DNA of 64,000 bases, taken from positions 21,480,609 through 21,544,608 of the forward strand of contig CM041084.1 of assembly GCA_023079485.1 (NCBI GenBank). The letters are read 5' to 3'. The stretch is from Archilochus colubris. Its lineage: Eukaryota > Chordata > Aves > Apodiformes > Trochilidae. Under the pieces are notes generated by a model that was not told the DNA's origin, ran no database searches, and was given only the letters and a program-made list of their open reading frames with translations. Below are positions 34,501-45,915 of the stretch, one piece after another (position 1 is the first letter of the stretch; the number at the start of each line of letters is the position of its first letter). Made by a program: the position numbers and the translations under genes.

Positions 34501-37500
34501 TCACCAAAGACTACACTTAAGGAAGCTGATTTTACTCAGAAGCTTGATTTTGTAGGTATCCCCATAGAGGAGTCCTGCCACAGAACTTTTTGGTTAATAT
34601 CAGAACTCAGTTTAAAACAAAGCAAAACACCTTTTTTGGAATTACCTGTGTATTACAAAACAAAAGAGTTCACTGTTCAGCAGCAGGTAACTGAGGAGGC
34701 TGAGAAGGGAAGTCTCATGCACAAAACTGAATGCACAGAATTTACATTTCAAGGTATCCCATGTGAAAAAAAAGCCCTTCCACCAAGTAAATACCCCCTC
34801 CTCCCCCCTAATTTTAAAGAAAGCACAACTACAAGCATTTTCTAGTAGGTGGTATAATAAGTATTATTATGCTTTAGGGTTGGGGGTTTTTTTGTTTATT
34901 TAAATCATTAACTTACGTTTATATGCTCCTGCAATCCCTGACTGGGTAAGACATCTCTGTAGCTCATCAGCATCTATTTGTCCATCCTTTCGATAACAAA
35001 AGATGAATCAGCTAATCAGCTACTGTTTTAATTCCCTCTCCCAGGCTTGTTATTGCCAGTGCCCATGTCCTTCTCAGTGGCGTTACCCCTTTAAGAAACA
35101 AGTGTTCACCTGTCTGCTGTATGACAGAAACTGCCTTTTAGAACCCGTATCTGCTATGATGCTTCTTTAGTTAATATTTTTGTAATACTCATTAGCTTCC
35201 CAATCTAGTGATGTACAGGATGGCAGGTTCCCTCTAAGCTTAAAAAAACTCCTAACAAATCCACATTAAATATTGGTAATGTATATTTGAAAGCCAGCTA
35301 CATAGAAACCAAGGCACAAAATCAAGGAAAGATAGAAATTTTTTTTAAAGTACTGATTTTAACTTAGTGGGTGTTGTATTCACTTTAGATTATATATTTA
35401 TGATCTCACTGCTACTGTAGGAAACCTAGAATCCAGGTCATACATACCATCTCCTTAAGACTTTAGGTCTTACAAATCTAAACCAACCTGTTTTTCTTAA
35501 ATAGTAAGTCAGTAGCAGAACAAACAAAAGCAGAAAGCAAAGAACTTTGAAAGAAACTAAAAGCAAAACAAAACCAGAAAAGATACCTATCTGCATGGTT
35601 TGGAAAATGACTCACTTCCAATGCATCCTGCTCAGGGTCCAATAGGGAAAGCAGCTGCCAATTCATGGAAAGCAATGAGCAGTCAAAAGTGGAGCTGGAA
35701 TTCTAGGCCACATTCCTCACATACCCAACATGAAGTTTGATTCACAGAGAATTTGACTATAATTTAACCTAATTCAAGGGTGCAACATTTTATCTGTAGA
35801 TTTAAAAAATGATCTCTTGTAAAGCATTAAAAAAGGAAACAGAGAGTTGCTTTATATTTAATACAAATATATTTGCCTCTCTTTTATACGGGTCTGAATC
35901 ATGGATCATCTACTGCCACCACCTGTGATTCCTCCAGTGCTTCCATCAGTGCTGCCTCCATGCAATCCTAAACATCCACGGGACTGACTACATGACCAAT
36001 GTCACTGTCCTTGGACAGGCAGGGGTCACCAGTACTGAGGCCATGATACTGAGGATGCTGGGCAGGGCACGTCTCCAGGATGGAGGATCACCACCTCCCT
36101 AAGATTGTGCTCTGTGGTGAACTTGCCCAGAGAGGAGATACAGGGGCTCCCTGGAACAACCCCTCAGCTTTGGCCATATCGACTGCCATCAGTGCTCCCT
36201 CTGGCCTCCAGTCAGGAGACATGGAGACACCATCCATAACACTGCTACCTCCTTTGAGAACACACATAAAATCAGTCTGGAGGAGAAAAGACAGCTCAGA
36301 AAGCACCATGCCTTGGCTGTTCCCAGTCTCACATGAGGCTTTCTGCTGGGCCTTTTGCAGCCGCACTGCCTGTCCCATGTTGGCCTTATCAGCCATCAGT
36401 GCCCTTGCAGCAAGCGTGGGGAGAGAGAGCCCTTCTGAAATCTTCGTTCGTGAAGCCAAGCCATGATTTTTTTCCTTTTTTTTTTTTTTTTTTTAAGAAC
36501 AGAGATAGGCTAGTAAATGGCATCGTGGGAATGGCTCAGCCAGGTAATTTTCAGAAATGAAGGATTACTATTTATAGGAAAAGCGTCATTTAATATGATT
36601 AAGTGATACTTGACAAGGTCTGAAAAACAGATCAGTGTTTGGATTCTATATAAAATCAATGGCAGCTAGAGTCAAATTGCTTCCAATCAATTCCATCAGT
36701 CTAGCTATACAGAGGTATTTAAAACTTTACACTTACAGGAGAATTCAAAAAAAGAAAGAGATTTGAAATAGCCATGCATATTAATCAGCAAATCTCTTCA
36801 AAGCCTTTGTGCCTTCTGAAACAAAGGCAGGATCTGTATAACTTCAAAACAGGCAGGAAGACAGAAAAGCTTGATTTGTAATCATGTTTAACGTTACCCA
36901 AAAGATGCTTGGCTTTTTTTTTTTTTAAGTAGAACTTAAGCAGTTCAACTAAAAAAAGCACCTAACTTATTTGCTCCTGAACTTTATAATTTTGTTCAAG
37001 AACTACTTATTTCTAGTAACATCCATAATCATACAAAAAAAAATTATGCCACAGGAAAGAAATTAAACATGCAGTGCAGAATTAGAGAAAGGAAAAAAGA
37101 AAGACCTAAATCAAAGTAGTGAATATAATTTCCTCTAAAAAAACTATCACTTGACCACTATCCTATCTGCAAACCCAGAGATTGGCACAGCTCAAGACTC
37201 CTTTTCCATTTGAGTCTATTAAAATCATGTGATTATCTCTTAATACTCAATTTCCTGCTCTTAGCAAGGCCATCTCCACAGCCCATGTTTCACCTTCTTT
37301 CTGGCTTCTTCCTCCTGAAACTGACAGCATTGCCTAACCCAGAGCTGAGCAACAATTCAAATACAACACCTCATGTTAAGTATACAATCCCTTCATATAC
37401 TTCTGCAAAAAATACAGCACCCACATGCATACATGTGTGTATGCACTTACACACATACAATATAAAAACTAACAGCATCTAACAAATTGTATAGTTTCTG

Positions 37501-39048
37501 TGCCTATACAGCTATACATATATATGTATATATTCAGCAAATAGGCCAAGCAAAGCTTTTCCCGGGCTTTGGTTTTTTTGTTTGTTGGTTTTGATTTTCA
37601 AAACTTGAAACAAGTTTTCCTAACTAAAATTATCAGGCATGCTTCTCTCCAAAAGCTAAGGTAGACATTATTCCCCAGAAAAAAAACAAAACTAAAAAAA
37701 ATCCAACAAAACCCAACCAAATCACCCCAAAAATCCAAGGAATAAATAACATTTTATAAGTTTACCTGCCCAGCTACCGCAGCAAAATAACCATACAAAG
37801 GATCTTGAGCTTGTCCAGGGAATGCTGGTCCTCCAGGAGCTCCTCCATACTTTATAAGCCAAGAACATTATATTTAAACCCATGATTTAGTTAAGAAACT
37901 GCAGTGTTTGTTATTTTTATAGTCGAACCATGCAAACAAGACAAATCAAACAAAAAAATTCTTTAAAAAACCCCAATATTCTCCTTCCCAAGGCACAATA
38001 TTGGTATATATATCAATACATGGTTACTATAATTTAAGCCAAAACTTGCATATAAGCAACCTAAATATCATCTAGATCATCTCATGAAGTCTGAATTTTA
38101 GTCTACTACAGCAGAAAAATGGGTACTGAAGGCTACCGAGGCACTGCAGATTTTTTTCTGCTTCAAAAAAAACCAAGATAAATCTCTAGGAAAATACTTG
38201 GAGAAACATGGATCAACCACGGAAATTTTTAAACAAAATTGATTCCTAAGTGAAAAACCATGGAATGCCAGCAATTAATCCTGTTGACTCAGGTGAACCA
38301 ATAATCTGTTAGACAATAATCTCCGCGTACCTATCTTTTTCCGAGACAAGAATGTGCCTGTTTTGCGGATGGCCAGAGTTTCGTCAGGAAAAAAGAAGTC
38401 AAGCTCTTCGAAGCCGCTAAGGTGTTAGACACCAGAGCCGGGGAAGGGTGCGGGGACCCGGCTCGGGGGGGATCGGCGCCCGTACAAGTGACCCTCAGCC
38501 CCCTCAGCCCTGCCCGGGCACCCCCCCCCCTCTCCTTCTCCTCCCGCGGGCGGAGCCCCGAGCAGCCCCGGAGCGGCTCCAGGAGCACAACCCGAGCGGA
38601 GCGACTGGGCGGGATGCGAAGGCAGGGCAGAGCCCCGCCTAACGCGACTCCCATCATTTCCCCTTCGCGATCCGGGAAGCTGATTCCACTTCCCGCCCAC
38701 TTTTCCGCTCAGGGACCCGCAAAGCCATCCCCGCCTCCCCCGCGGCCCCAAAATTCTGCTGGATCTCCCCCGGCTGAGCAAGGACACAGCGGGCCGGATA
38801 GGGCCCTAGGGGCGCCCCTCACAGCAGCCGGGACGTGGCTGCCCCGCCTCAGGAGCCATTGCCTCCGGCGCCATCGCCCCCCTCTCAACGGGGCTGCCGG
38901 CCGCCGTGGCGGAACCGAGCCCCGGCTCAGCGCTGCCGCGCCCCGTCAGCCCCCGCCACCCGGGCTCAGCCCCCGCCACCCGGGCTCAGCCCCCGCTCAC
39001 CCCGCCCTGGTAGTAACCGCCGCCGGGCGCCTGCTGCCCAGGAAACAT
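31499..39048 (-). CDS. SRI: Sorcin, penta-EF-hand calcium-binding protein (8 coding exons)
   Basis: Sorcin is a soluble calcium sensor. It moves to membranes on binding calcium and tunes ryanodine receptors, SERCA and L-type channels. Coding exons on the - strand are 39048-39001, 37849-37766, 34986-34917, 34202-34159, 33114-32967, 32807-32694, 32283-32225 and 31525-31499. They join in frame to 197 residues, against 198 in human. The N-terminus is Gly/Tyr/Pro-rich ([16 protein letters not shown]). EF1 is around 41-53, EF2 has loop D82-E93 ([12 protein letters not shown]), EF3 has loop D112-E123 ([12 protein letters not shown]), and EF4 ([11 protein letters not shown]) and EF5 ([13 protein letters not shown]) follow. 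The end FIQCVMSI is the sorcin C-terminus. Grancalcin and PDCD6 lack these exact strings. Promoter: CpG island over exon 1. Confidence 0.97.
32098..32162 (-). mobile_element. CR1 LINE 3'-tip fragment in SRI intron 7
   Basis: On the + strand it reads tagaatcatagaatcatag followed by 'gttagaagggacct'. This is the reverse complement of a CR1 3' end with its direct-repeat tail. Only about 60 bp remain. Confidence 0.85.
32225..32283 (-). CDS. SRI: SRI exon 7 (EF5)
   Basis: The exon is 59 bp, encoding (D)[19 protein letters not shown], with acceptor ctttcag and donor GAT|gtaagt. EF5 mediates dimer formation in penta-EF-hand proteins. Confidence 0.95.
32694..32807 (-). CDS. SRI: SRI exon 6 (EF4)
   Basis: The exon is 114 bp, encoding [20 protein letters not shown] then [17 protein letters not shown], with acceptor tttcaaatag and donor ACTG|gtatga. 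It is nearly identical to human sorcin. Confidence 0.97.
32967..33114 (-). CDS. SRI: SRI exon 5 (EF2 and EF3)
   Basis: The exon is 148 bp, encoding [20 protein letters not shown], then [20 protein letters not shown], then ELEKALMNM. It is bounded by atcag and ATGG|gtaagc. It holds the two canonical high-affinity calcium loops. Confidence 0.96.
33590..33633. repeat. perfect 14-bp inverted repeat in SRI intron 4
   Basis: GTCATATTCAAATA at 33590-33603 is matched by its exact reverse complement at 33620-33633, with a 16-base AT-only loop. It could be a hairpin or a remnant of a short foldback element. Confidence 0.7.
34159..34202 (-). CDS. SRI: SRI exon 4
   Basis: The exon is 44 bp, encoding (P)[14 protein letters not shown], with donor GGAT|gtatcc. 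It is the entering helix of EF2. The last residue is the first calcium ligand, D82. Confidence 0.95.
34917..34986 (-). CDS. SRI: SRI exon 3 (EF1)
   Basis: The exon is 70 bp, encoding [20 protein letters not shown] then AYK, with donor AAAC|gtaagt. It carries the EF1 loop and exit helix. Confidence 0.95.
35878..36465 (+). pseudogene. non-CR1 LINE relic (end of reverse transcriptase and C-terminal zinc-finger-like region)
   Basis: This GC-richer block sits in AT-rich SRI intron 2, antisense to SRI. Across shifting frames it spells the C-terminal part of a vertebrate non-LTR retrotransposon: [77 protein letters not shown], then [17 protein letters not shown] (remnant of a Cys/His finger). Stops and frameshifts interrupt it, so it is inactive. 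The open frames on both strands here are remnants, not genes. The exact family (L2, RTE or other clade) is not determined from memory. Confidence 0.75.
36476..36494. repeat. poly-T tract (19 T)
   Basis: An uninterrupted T run just right of the LINE relic. Its orientation does not fit a poly-A tail of a + strand retrocopy. Confidence 0.85.
37766..37849 (-). CDS. SRI: SRI exon 2
   Basis: The exon is 84 bp, encoding [20 protein letters not shown] then YFAAVAGQ, with acceptor tataaag and donor CAG|gtaaac. It covers the end of the Gly/Pro domain and the first helix of EF1. Confidence 0.95.
38951..38990. repeat. two exact 20-bp tandem units next to the SRI exon 1 donor
   Basis: The unit ccccgccacccgggctcagc occurs twice in a row and a third partial copy runs to the donor, starting 11 bp inside intron 1 of SRI. 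Confidence 0.9.
39001..39048 (-). CDS. SRI: SRI exon 1 (start codon)
   Basis: The ATG is at 39048-39046. The exon encodes [16 protein letters not shown] and ends GGG|gtgagc. It lies inside the CpG island. The N-terminus is shorter in its variable part than the human one, which begins MAYPGHPGAGG as I recall, but has the same Gly/Tyr/Pro character. Confidence 0.93.
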
Positions 39049-39599
39049 GTTCGGCTGGCACTGGCACCGGCACCGCCAGCTGCTCCTGCCCCTGCCGGCC
39101 CGGCCTCGCCCGGCCGCAACCACTCGGCCAGGAAGCGGGGAGCGGGACGGGACGCGGGCTCAGGAAGGGGCCGAGGCTGGAAGCTCTGCCAGGCACTCGT
39201 GCGGGGCAAGCGGCTGACTCATGTCACCGGGGCAATGGGGCAGCGCCAGGCAGTGCCGCCGGGAGCCGAGAGACCACCCCATCCCACCCACCCCGTCCCT
39301 CGGACCGGGGTGGTACAGGCCGCCGGGCCGGAGGCGGCTGTTCCTCCCCACAGCAACGGGGCGGTGCGGCGTTGCCTCAGGGCCCGCCCGTGTCGCAGCT
39401 GCGGGTCGGTCTCGCCGTGATCGCCATCGAACAGGCGGGTCGGAGGCTGTTGGCTTGGGCGAGCCGCCGAGGGAATCCCGGTGACATCGTCCCTGGCAGG
39501 AGAGGTGGTGGTCCCGGCTCACCCCCGGCCTGCTGCTCCAGTGGCTGGAAAACAAGTGCTTTGGTGTTCTGTGAGATGTAATATTTCATAGAGTTGCAA

Positions 39600-42500
39600 G
39601 TGAAAGAGGCAAATTATTATTTAATGGCTTTGTATCACAGGATAGCATATACAAAGGCCATCTTTTCAAGGCAGCTGAGAAAAAAGCTAGTAAATCTGGC
39701 TAACTTTTCAGCTTCATAAATACGTATCTGACAAGTATTTGAGTAAGCACCTGTTGATTTAAAACTTACGTAGTCAAACAGTTTCATTTGCCAGACTAAA
39801 TCGATGTGCAATATAGGTTAATGGAGACACACTGCTGCAGCTTCTAAGAGTACGTATATTAATGTCTGGGCAAGAAGCCTTCCAGATTAAAAAGAAGATA
39901 TGGTGATAAGCATATGAAAGACTGGGAATATTGAAAGAAAGTGGCAAAGAAATAAGTGATAGCATTTGAGGAGTTATTACACAGCGATAAGTGAAGTATC
40001 AAATAATCTATAGGTCTGGCCAATAGCTTAAAGGTAATAGGGAAGATTTTTTAACTGCATGAGTGAGAAAAACAGATAAGGTGTAAACCAGTTAACAGGT
40101 GAGGATACCAGAACTGTACAACTGTAGCTATATATAAAAGGTAGGCATGCTTCATGAGTTTGGTTTTTTTCTGTACTTGAACTCAGCATAAATACCAAGA
40201 CATCCTCCATTTGCAGTGTTTCTACTAAGGTTACTGGCAATGAACTCTGCACTCAGTAGTGATGCATTTTATATGGTTTGTTGCGTAGGCTTTTGTTTGC
40301 ACTGGTGCATTTGTTTGTTCAGTTTTTATCCAAAGAAAGGAGGGCTCCATAGGAATGTTCAAGGCGATTAGCAAGTACATGTCTACTTCTGAAGGGCTAC
40401 TGAACTTCGGTACTATTTTAGGTTACAACAAGATGATAGCATTAGAAATACAGTAGGAAATCTGTGTATAATAAATAGATACTGACTTTGGAGCTCAAAG
40501 ACTATGTCGTCCCTCTAGTGGGAAGACTGAAGTCAAGCAGTGTGCAGGACAATGCTAGTGCTATTGCTTTTTTGGTTGTTTTTGTGGGTTTTTGTTGTTT
40601 GTTTGTTTTGTTTTGTTTTTTGAGATAATTGTTATATTTTCCAAAGAAAAGACCAAAGTAAAATAATTTTGCTTAGAAAATAAAAATCATGTGTGCCGTT
40701 TACCTTCCACAGCTTTTGCTATGCTTTTGCTATCCTTTGTACTAGGATGTTAAAAAATAAATAAAAATTGAGCTACAGTCATAGCCTTACTGCTTTAAAA
40801 TTGGACCACAAGTTATGTTAATTCTATGTACCACACTTACAGTAAACCAAAGGTTGGCGTCGGCCCCATTACAAGCTGCACACTTTCTGCTTGCACACAC
40901 TGTCTTCCCTCCCTCTGCAGACACTAAGTCTTGGTACATTTAATCCCGACAGAAGCTCACAGACAATGTAGGAATTCAGCCACCCTGAACTGAGAGCCTT
41001 GAGCCACGCAGTGCTGCCAGTTATGTTCCCATCTGGTGTAGTGGCTGGAAGCTTGGTGGCAGCATGCTGAGGCGTCCTGCTTTCCTGGCAAGCAGGGTGT
41101 GTAATTTGTCCCTTCCAGAGCTGCAATAAAAGAAGTTAAGGGGGAGGCAGGGACTTAAAGTGTAAAGGTCGAATTTCCTGAAGTGTTTACTTAGAACATC
41201 TGAGGGGATAAAAACTTGGGAATGAGTATATTACTTAAGGAGGGACAAAACAAGTGAATGTTACCCTTTTAGTTATAACTGGGTAAGTGTAAATTCTATT
41301 ACTGTAAAGGTAAATACACTATAGACCATAAGTCTTTAATGTAATGCCTCACTTGATACCCATAATGAATGGTGCTCAACTGTTCTGCATTTTCTGTTGT
41401 TTTTTTTTTTTTTTTTTGACAACACCCTTTCTTTTTGTTTTTACTGCATGTTATTTATAGTCAGTTATTTTGTACAAGGATATTCTTTAACAGCCAAGTT
41501 TTATCTTGGAATCCTCAAATAATGTACCTGCAAGGACAGGGGGAAGGCATTTTTGTTACTTTATAGGTAAAGAAAGTGTGGAGATCAGAAATTCCCATCA
41601 ATTTGATTGTCTAGTTTGAGCTATCTCTATTTTCTGCAACCCTATATAAGTTCCAGAGCTTTTCCTTCCCAGCTCCAACGTCTTTATGATTTGGTTTAGG
41701 GGTGACCAGCTTCTTTACTCTGTTCTTCTTCCCTTCTTTGTTTCCTCTGTGTTCAGCATTGTGCGAATTTCTTATCACTCACTGGGCATCAGCAAGAGTA
41801 TCACTGAAAGCCTAAGACAGGATAACCTTACTGGTGGATGGAACAGCTACTGAAGTTTTGATATTGTGATTTTTGAGGCTAACAAGCAACTTTTATTCAA
41901 TGCAGCACAACTTTCCACTTCTGTTTCATTATAAATATAGCAGAGCATGCTATATATATTCCCCAGGCACAAGAACTTTACAGAAATAAAGCTAAAATGT
42001 GTGGGGGTTTTTTTCAGTAACAACATTAATTTCATTGATCTCATAGCTTGCAATCATACAGTTCTCACAATGCTGTTTAACTGAAGTTGTGATTATGTTA
42101 TATCTGGATATCTGAAGATATCCTTGTCTGTGACTTGGAAAAGATGTTTACAGTTGCCCTGTTACAGTAAGTTCTACTTTGCATACCACTTTAAAACTGA
42201 TCTTTATTCCTTTTCCACATACCTTATTTCAAAACCTTCACTACTGAAACTTGGGTAATTTAAAACATATTGATGAGGACTAGAGCAAGTCATGCAAGCT
42301 CCTTTAATCCTTTGATTGAATAACATGGGGTCAGGATCCAGATCTGCACTTTTTGTGCTGGACAGAAGCCAGAGTGTGAAAATGAGGTGCATATAAATGA
42401 TTGCAGCACAGAACAAGTCCAGCAATAAGGCATCTGATTCCCTCTGTGCAGCACTTTTTACAATCATATGTGTCAGCATATGTGCTCTGATATAAATCAG

Positions 42501-43281
42501 AATATATATAATGCTACTTTACTATCTGATAGGATAGGACTAAGTTGTGCAGGCTGGAAGATGTGTTATCTTGTGAAACTACCAGTTGCAGATAGAAAGT
42601 GCTGCAAAGCCTGATTCTTCTGAAGAATATCATGGGTATCCAACTACAAGTGGGTATTCCTGGTTCCCCTTCCTATTTTCTGAATGATTTGTTTAAAAGC
42701 CCATGTCTACCTGATGAAAAATGGGCAACTAGTCTAGGAGGCCAAGCCTGAAAATGATCGGTTGGCTAAAGAAAAAGATCCCACTTGTTTGCTCTCTCAA
42801 TTAAGTTTTCATTTGTGCATCACCTTTGTTTTAATACATGAGCTGAAGCATATTATTTTTCAAAGTTCCCTTGAGCTAGGAATTTAGAGCACTAACTTTT
42901 TTGCAGGTAGCCTGAAACTAATTTCCCAGAATTACTGGGAAAATGTGTTGGCCTGGTTTGCCTGTGACTCACCCAGTGGCATGCAAATAAATTACTCCAG
43001 GGAAATAAAGTTTATCTTTTTATTTGATTGTTCAAGTGCCCCACTACCACAAATGATGCAATGGAATTTCTAGCATTTGGGGAAATCACAAATTTCAGCA
43101 TGCCACCGCTGCAGTGAAATATCTCTTTCCTGATTATGATGTCCCCTCTTGACGCCTGTTTTGGTTACTGCTTCTGTTACTACATGGGATCTGTGTTGAG
43201 AATTCTTCAGATATTGCAACACATATCCCCAAGTGGCCAACATAAGATCTGTTTGCAGTTCCTGTCACAAAATTTTATCAT
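39600..43281. other. intergenic, upstream of SRI
   Basis: AT-rich spacer. It has a T-run (18 T) at 41400-41417 and a (GTTT)-type tract near 40,565-40,620. I see no gene or clear interspersed repeat. Confidence 0.6.
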
Positions 43282-44720
43282 ACAGAATCTCAGAATCACA
43301 GAATAGTAGGGGTTGGGAGTACATTCACCTAGAACAGGTTGCACGGGATCATGTCCAGGTGGATTTTCAATATTTCCAGAGGAGACTACACAATCTCTGG
43401 AAAGCCTGTTTCAGTGCTCTGTCACCCTCAGAGAAGTTTCTCGTCATGTTAAGATGGAACTTCTTGAGTTCCAGTTTGTGCCCATTGGCTTTTCCTATTG
43501 CTGGACACCACTGAAAAGAGTCTGGACCTGTCCTTTTGACAACCACATTTTAGGTATTTGTAAGCATTGATAAGATCCTTTCTCAGTCATCTCTTCCCCA
43601 AGCTGAACAGACCCAGGCCTATAAGTAATTCACCAAATGAGAGATGCTCCAGTCCCCTAATAATCTCCTTAGCTCTCTGCTGGACTCTCTCCGGTACGTT
43701 CTTTTTCTTTCTTGAACTGGGGAGCACAGAACTGGACACAGTATTCCAGATGTGGGCTCACTAGGGCAGAGTAGAGGGGCAGGAGGACCTCCCTCAGCCT
43801 ACTGGCCACACTTCTCTTAATGCAGCCCAGGATACCATTGGCCTTCCTGGCCACAAGGGCACTTTGTTGGCTCATGGTTACCTCACTGTCCACCAGAACT
43901 CCCAGGTCCTTCTCCACAGAGCTGCTTTCCAGATCAACTAGTACTGATGCATGGGGTATTCCTATGTGCAGGGAATTAAGTTCCTCTCCACCCAACTTTG
44001 TAGCCTACCCAGGTTTTACTGAATGGCATCACTGCCTTCTGACCTATCAGCCACTCGTCCTGGTTGTATATGACCAGCAGACTTGCCAAGGATACAATCT
44101 TTTGCTTCATCCATCCAGCTCATTAATGACTATGTTGACAAGACTGGACTGAGTACTGATCCCCAGGGAACACCACGAGCTATAGGCCTCCAACTAGACT
44201 GTGCTGCTGATCATAGCCATTCAACCAGTTCTCAATACACCCCACTGTCTATTCAGACATCCTAAGCTTACCTTTGAGGATTTTATGTAAGACTGTGTCA
44301 AAGGACTTGCTGAAGTCGAGAAAGGCACCACCCACTGTTCTTCTTTCCTCTACCCAGCCAGCCATGCCATTGTACACTTTTGGATTGGTCAACCATCATT
44401 TGCCTTTGGTGAATCCATGTTTACTGCTCCTTTTCTGCCACATGCTAAGACATGACATCCAGAATAAACTGTTCCATCAGCTTAGCAGGGGTGGAGCTGA
44501 GACATGTAGTTTCCTGTGTTGTTCTTCTTGCCCTTTTTGACGTCTAGATTCACTGGGTTTTCTTCAGTCCTCAGGCACCTCACATATTCTCCATGACCTT
44601 TCAAAGGTGATGAAGAGTGCCTTAGCAATAACATCACCCAGGTTTCTCAGCACTTTTGAATGCATCCCATTTGGGGTCCATGGTTTTGTGAGTGTCCAGT
44701 TTGCCTAAATGATCTCTAGC
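43282..44720 (-). mobile_element. CR1 LINE, about 1.4 kb 3' part
   Basis: The left edge (cagaatctcagaatcacaga) is the reverse complement of the CR1 3' tail. On the - strand, broken reverse-transcriptase ORF segments read [40 protein letters not shown] and [16 protein letters not shown], all hallmark CR1 strings. Frameshifts and stops show that it is dead. Confidence 0.95.
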
Positions 44721-45534
44721 CCGCCTACTTGAGCACACTGTTAAACCAATATCAGTGAACAAAACATTTCCTCTTGGTGTGGCTTTTTTTTTTCTTTTCC
44801 ACATGTATTGACCATGCTCTTTTAATCATATTACCTTTTTTTGCTTCTTTTGTTTTTTTTCTTACGACTGTTGTGAGTTGCTAAAGACCGAAGGATGGTC
44901 TGTTGCTGTGCCAAGAAGGGCCCACCAGATGTCACACTGGTACTTCTAATACGGGCACATCAGCCCATGCTTGGTGGCTTTCTAACCTATACCAGGTTTT
45001 TACAGTATACAGATACAAGCTTAGGAAACGTAGAAATGGAGCCCATGCAGACAGCATCAGGAACCTGCTGTGGGAGTAGCAACTTTGGACTCAGTGCTGA
45101 TCTCTAATAGGAACTGTAATATTCCTGAGCCATTTTGTGTGCCAAACTGCCCTTGTAAATACCTAGCAGCAGTTTAGGAGGTTATATATCAGTTTTTCTA
45201 TTTTCTATTTCTTTTTTTTTTTTTTTTTTTTTTTTAATCCACTCTAATCTTTTTGGCTAATATCTAAATGTATGGGTATGATAGTTCTAACTAGCTAGAT
45301 TGATTTAATTTCTAAACTTAGCTGTAAGTCTGCCACTTAAAGTATTCCATTTCAACAAATTTTGTATGAACTAGGTCGCAGGAAAAATTTCTTCACTCTC
45401 TGCTCGGGGTAATATTATGTAATAAGCAATGATCTTTTTGTTCACTAAGCACTATTTACATATGATTAGTAAAATAAAGTCTGTAATCATTAGCCAGATA
45501 TGTATAATAAATTATCAAGACATACTCATATTTT
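44721..45534. other. spacer between two CR1 copies
   Basis: Contains a 24-base T run at 45212-45235. Nothing else supportable was seen. Confidence 0.5.
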
Positions 45535-45915
45535 ATGGAATAGAATAATAGAATTGCTTTGGATAGAGAAGACCTTTAGGGTCTTCAAGTCCAACTATTA
45601 ACCTAACCACTGTATCACATCCCTAAGTACTACATCTGCATCTTTAAATACCTCCAGGGTTCCTTCCCTGAGCAGTCTGTTCCAGTTCCTCACAACTCTT
45701 TCAGTAAAGAAATGTTTCCTAATATCCAGCCTAAACCATCTGTGGCACAACTTGAAGCAATTTCCTCTTGTTCTATTGCTTGTTACTTGGGAGAATAAAC
45801 CAAAACCCATCTCTCTCCAGACTCCTTTTAGGTAGTTGTAGAGAGTGATAAGGTCTCCTCTTGCCCCCCTCTTCTCCAGACTGAACAGCTCTGGATCCTC
45901 CATCGAGCTTCAGGA
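45535..45915 (-). mobile_element. CR1 LINE 3' fragment
   Basis: It starts at tagaataatagaattgc, the reverse complement of a CR1 tail. The - strand encodes [36 protein letters not shown] and [16 protein letters not shown]. It lies less than 1 kb from the previous copy in the same orientation but is of a different subfamily by sequence. Confidence 0.93.

Larger units (their letters stand above)
38410..39560. promoter_or_regulatory. CpG island / SRI promoter and first exon
   Basis: A sharp switch from AT-rich DNA to dense G+C with many CpG surrounds SRI exon 1, typical of a housekeeping vertebrate promoter. GGGCGGG-type Sp1 boxes are visible. An AP-1-like TGACTCA at 39215-39221 lies about 170 bp upstream of the start codon. 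Long open frames across the island on both strands are explained by low stop frequency in GC-rich DNA. Confidence 0.85.

Noticed and set aside
34486..34845. 119-residue + strand frame in SRI intron 3/2 area
   Set aside because: Antisense to the SRI intron, no recognised domain or splice support. The length is compatible with chance in AT-rich DNA.
36080..36466. 128- and 123-residue frames on opposite strands in SRI intron 2
   Set aside because: They fall inside the LINE relic. Only the + strand frames, with shifts, carry retrotransposon motifs, so neither is a host gene.
36476..36494. Poly-T as a retrocopy tail next to the LINE relic
   Set aside because: A + strand copy would end in poly-A, not poly-T, at its right side, so the tract is likely unrelated.
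38422..39581. Long overlapping open frames (332, 248 and 120-131 residues) on both strands of the CpG island
   Set aside because: They are Pro/Arg/Gly-rich low-complexity translations of a GC-rich promoter with few stop codons, and they overlap sorcin exon 1 on the opposite strand. No domain was recognised.
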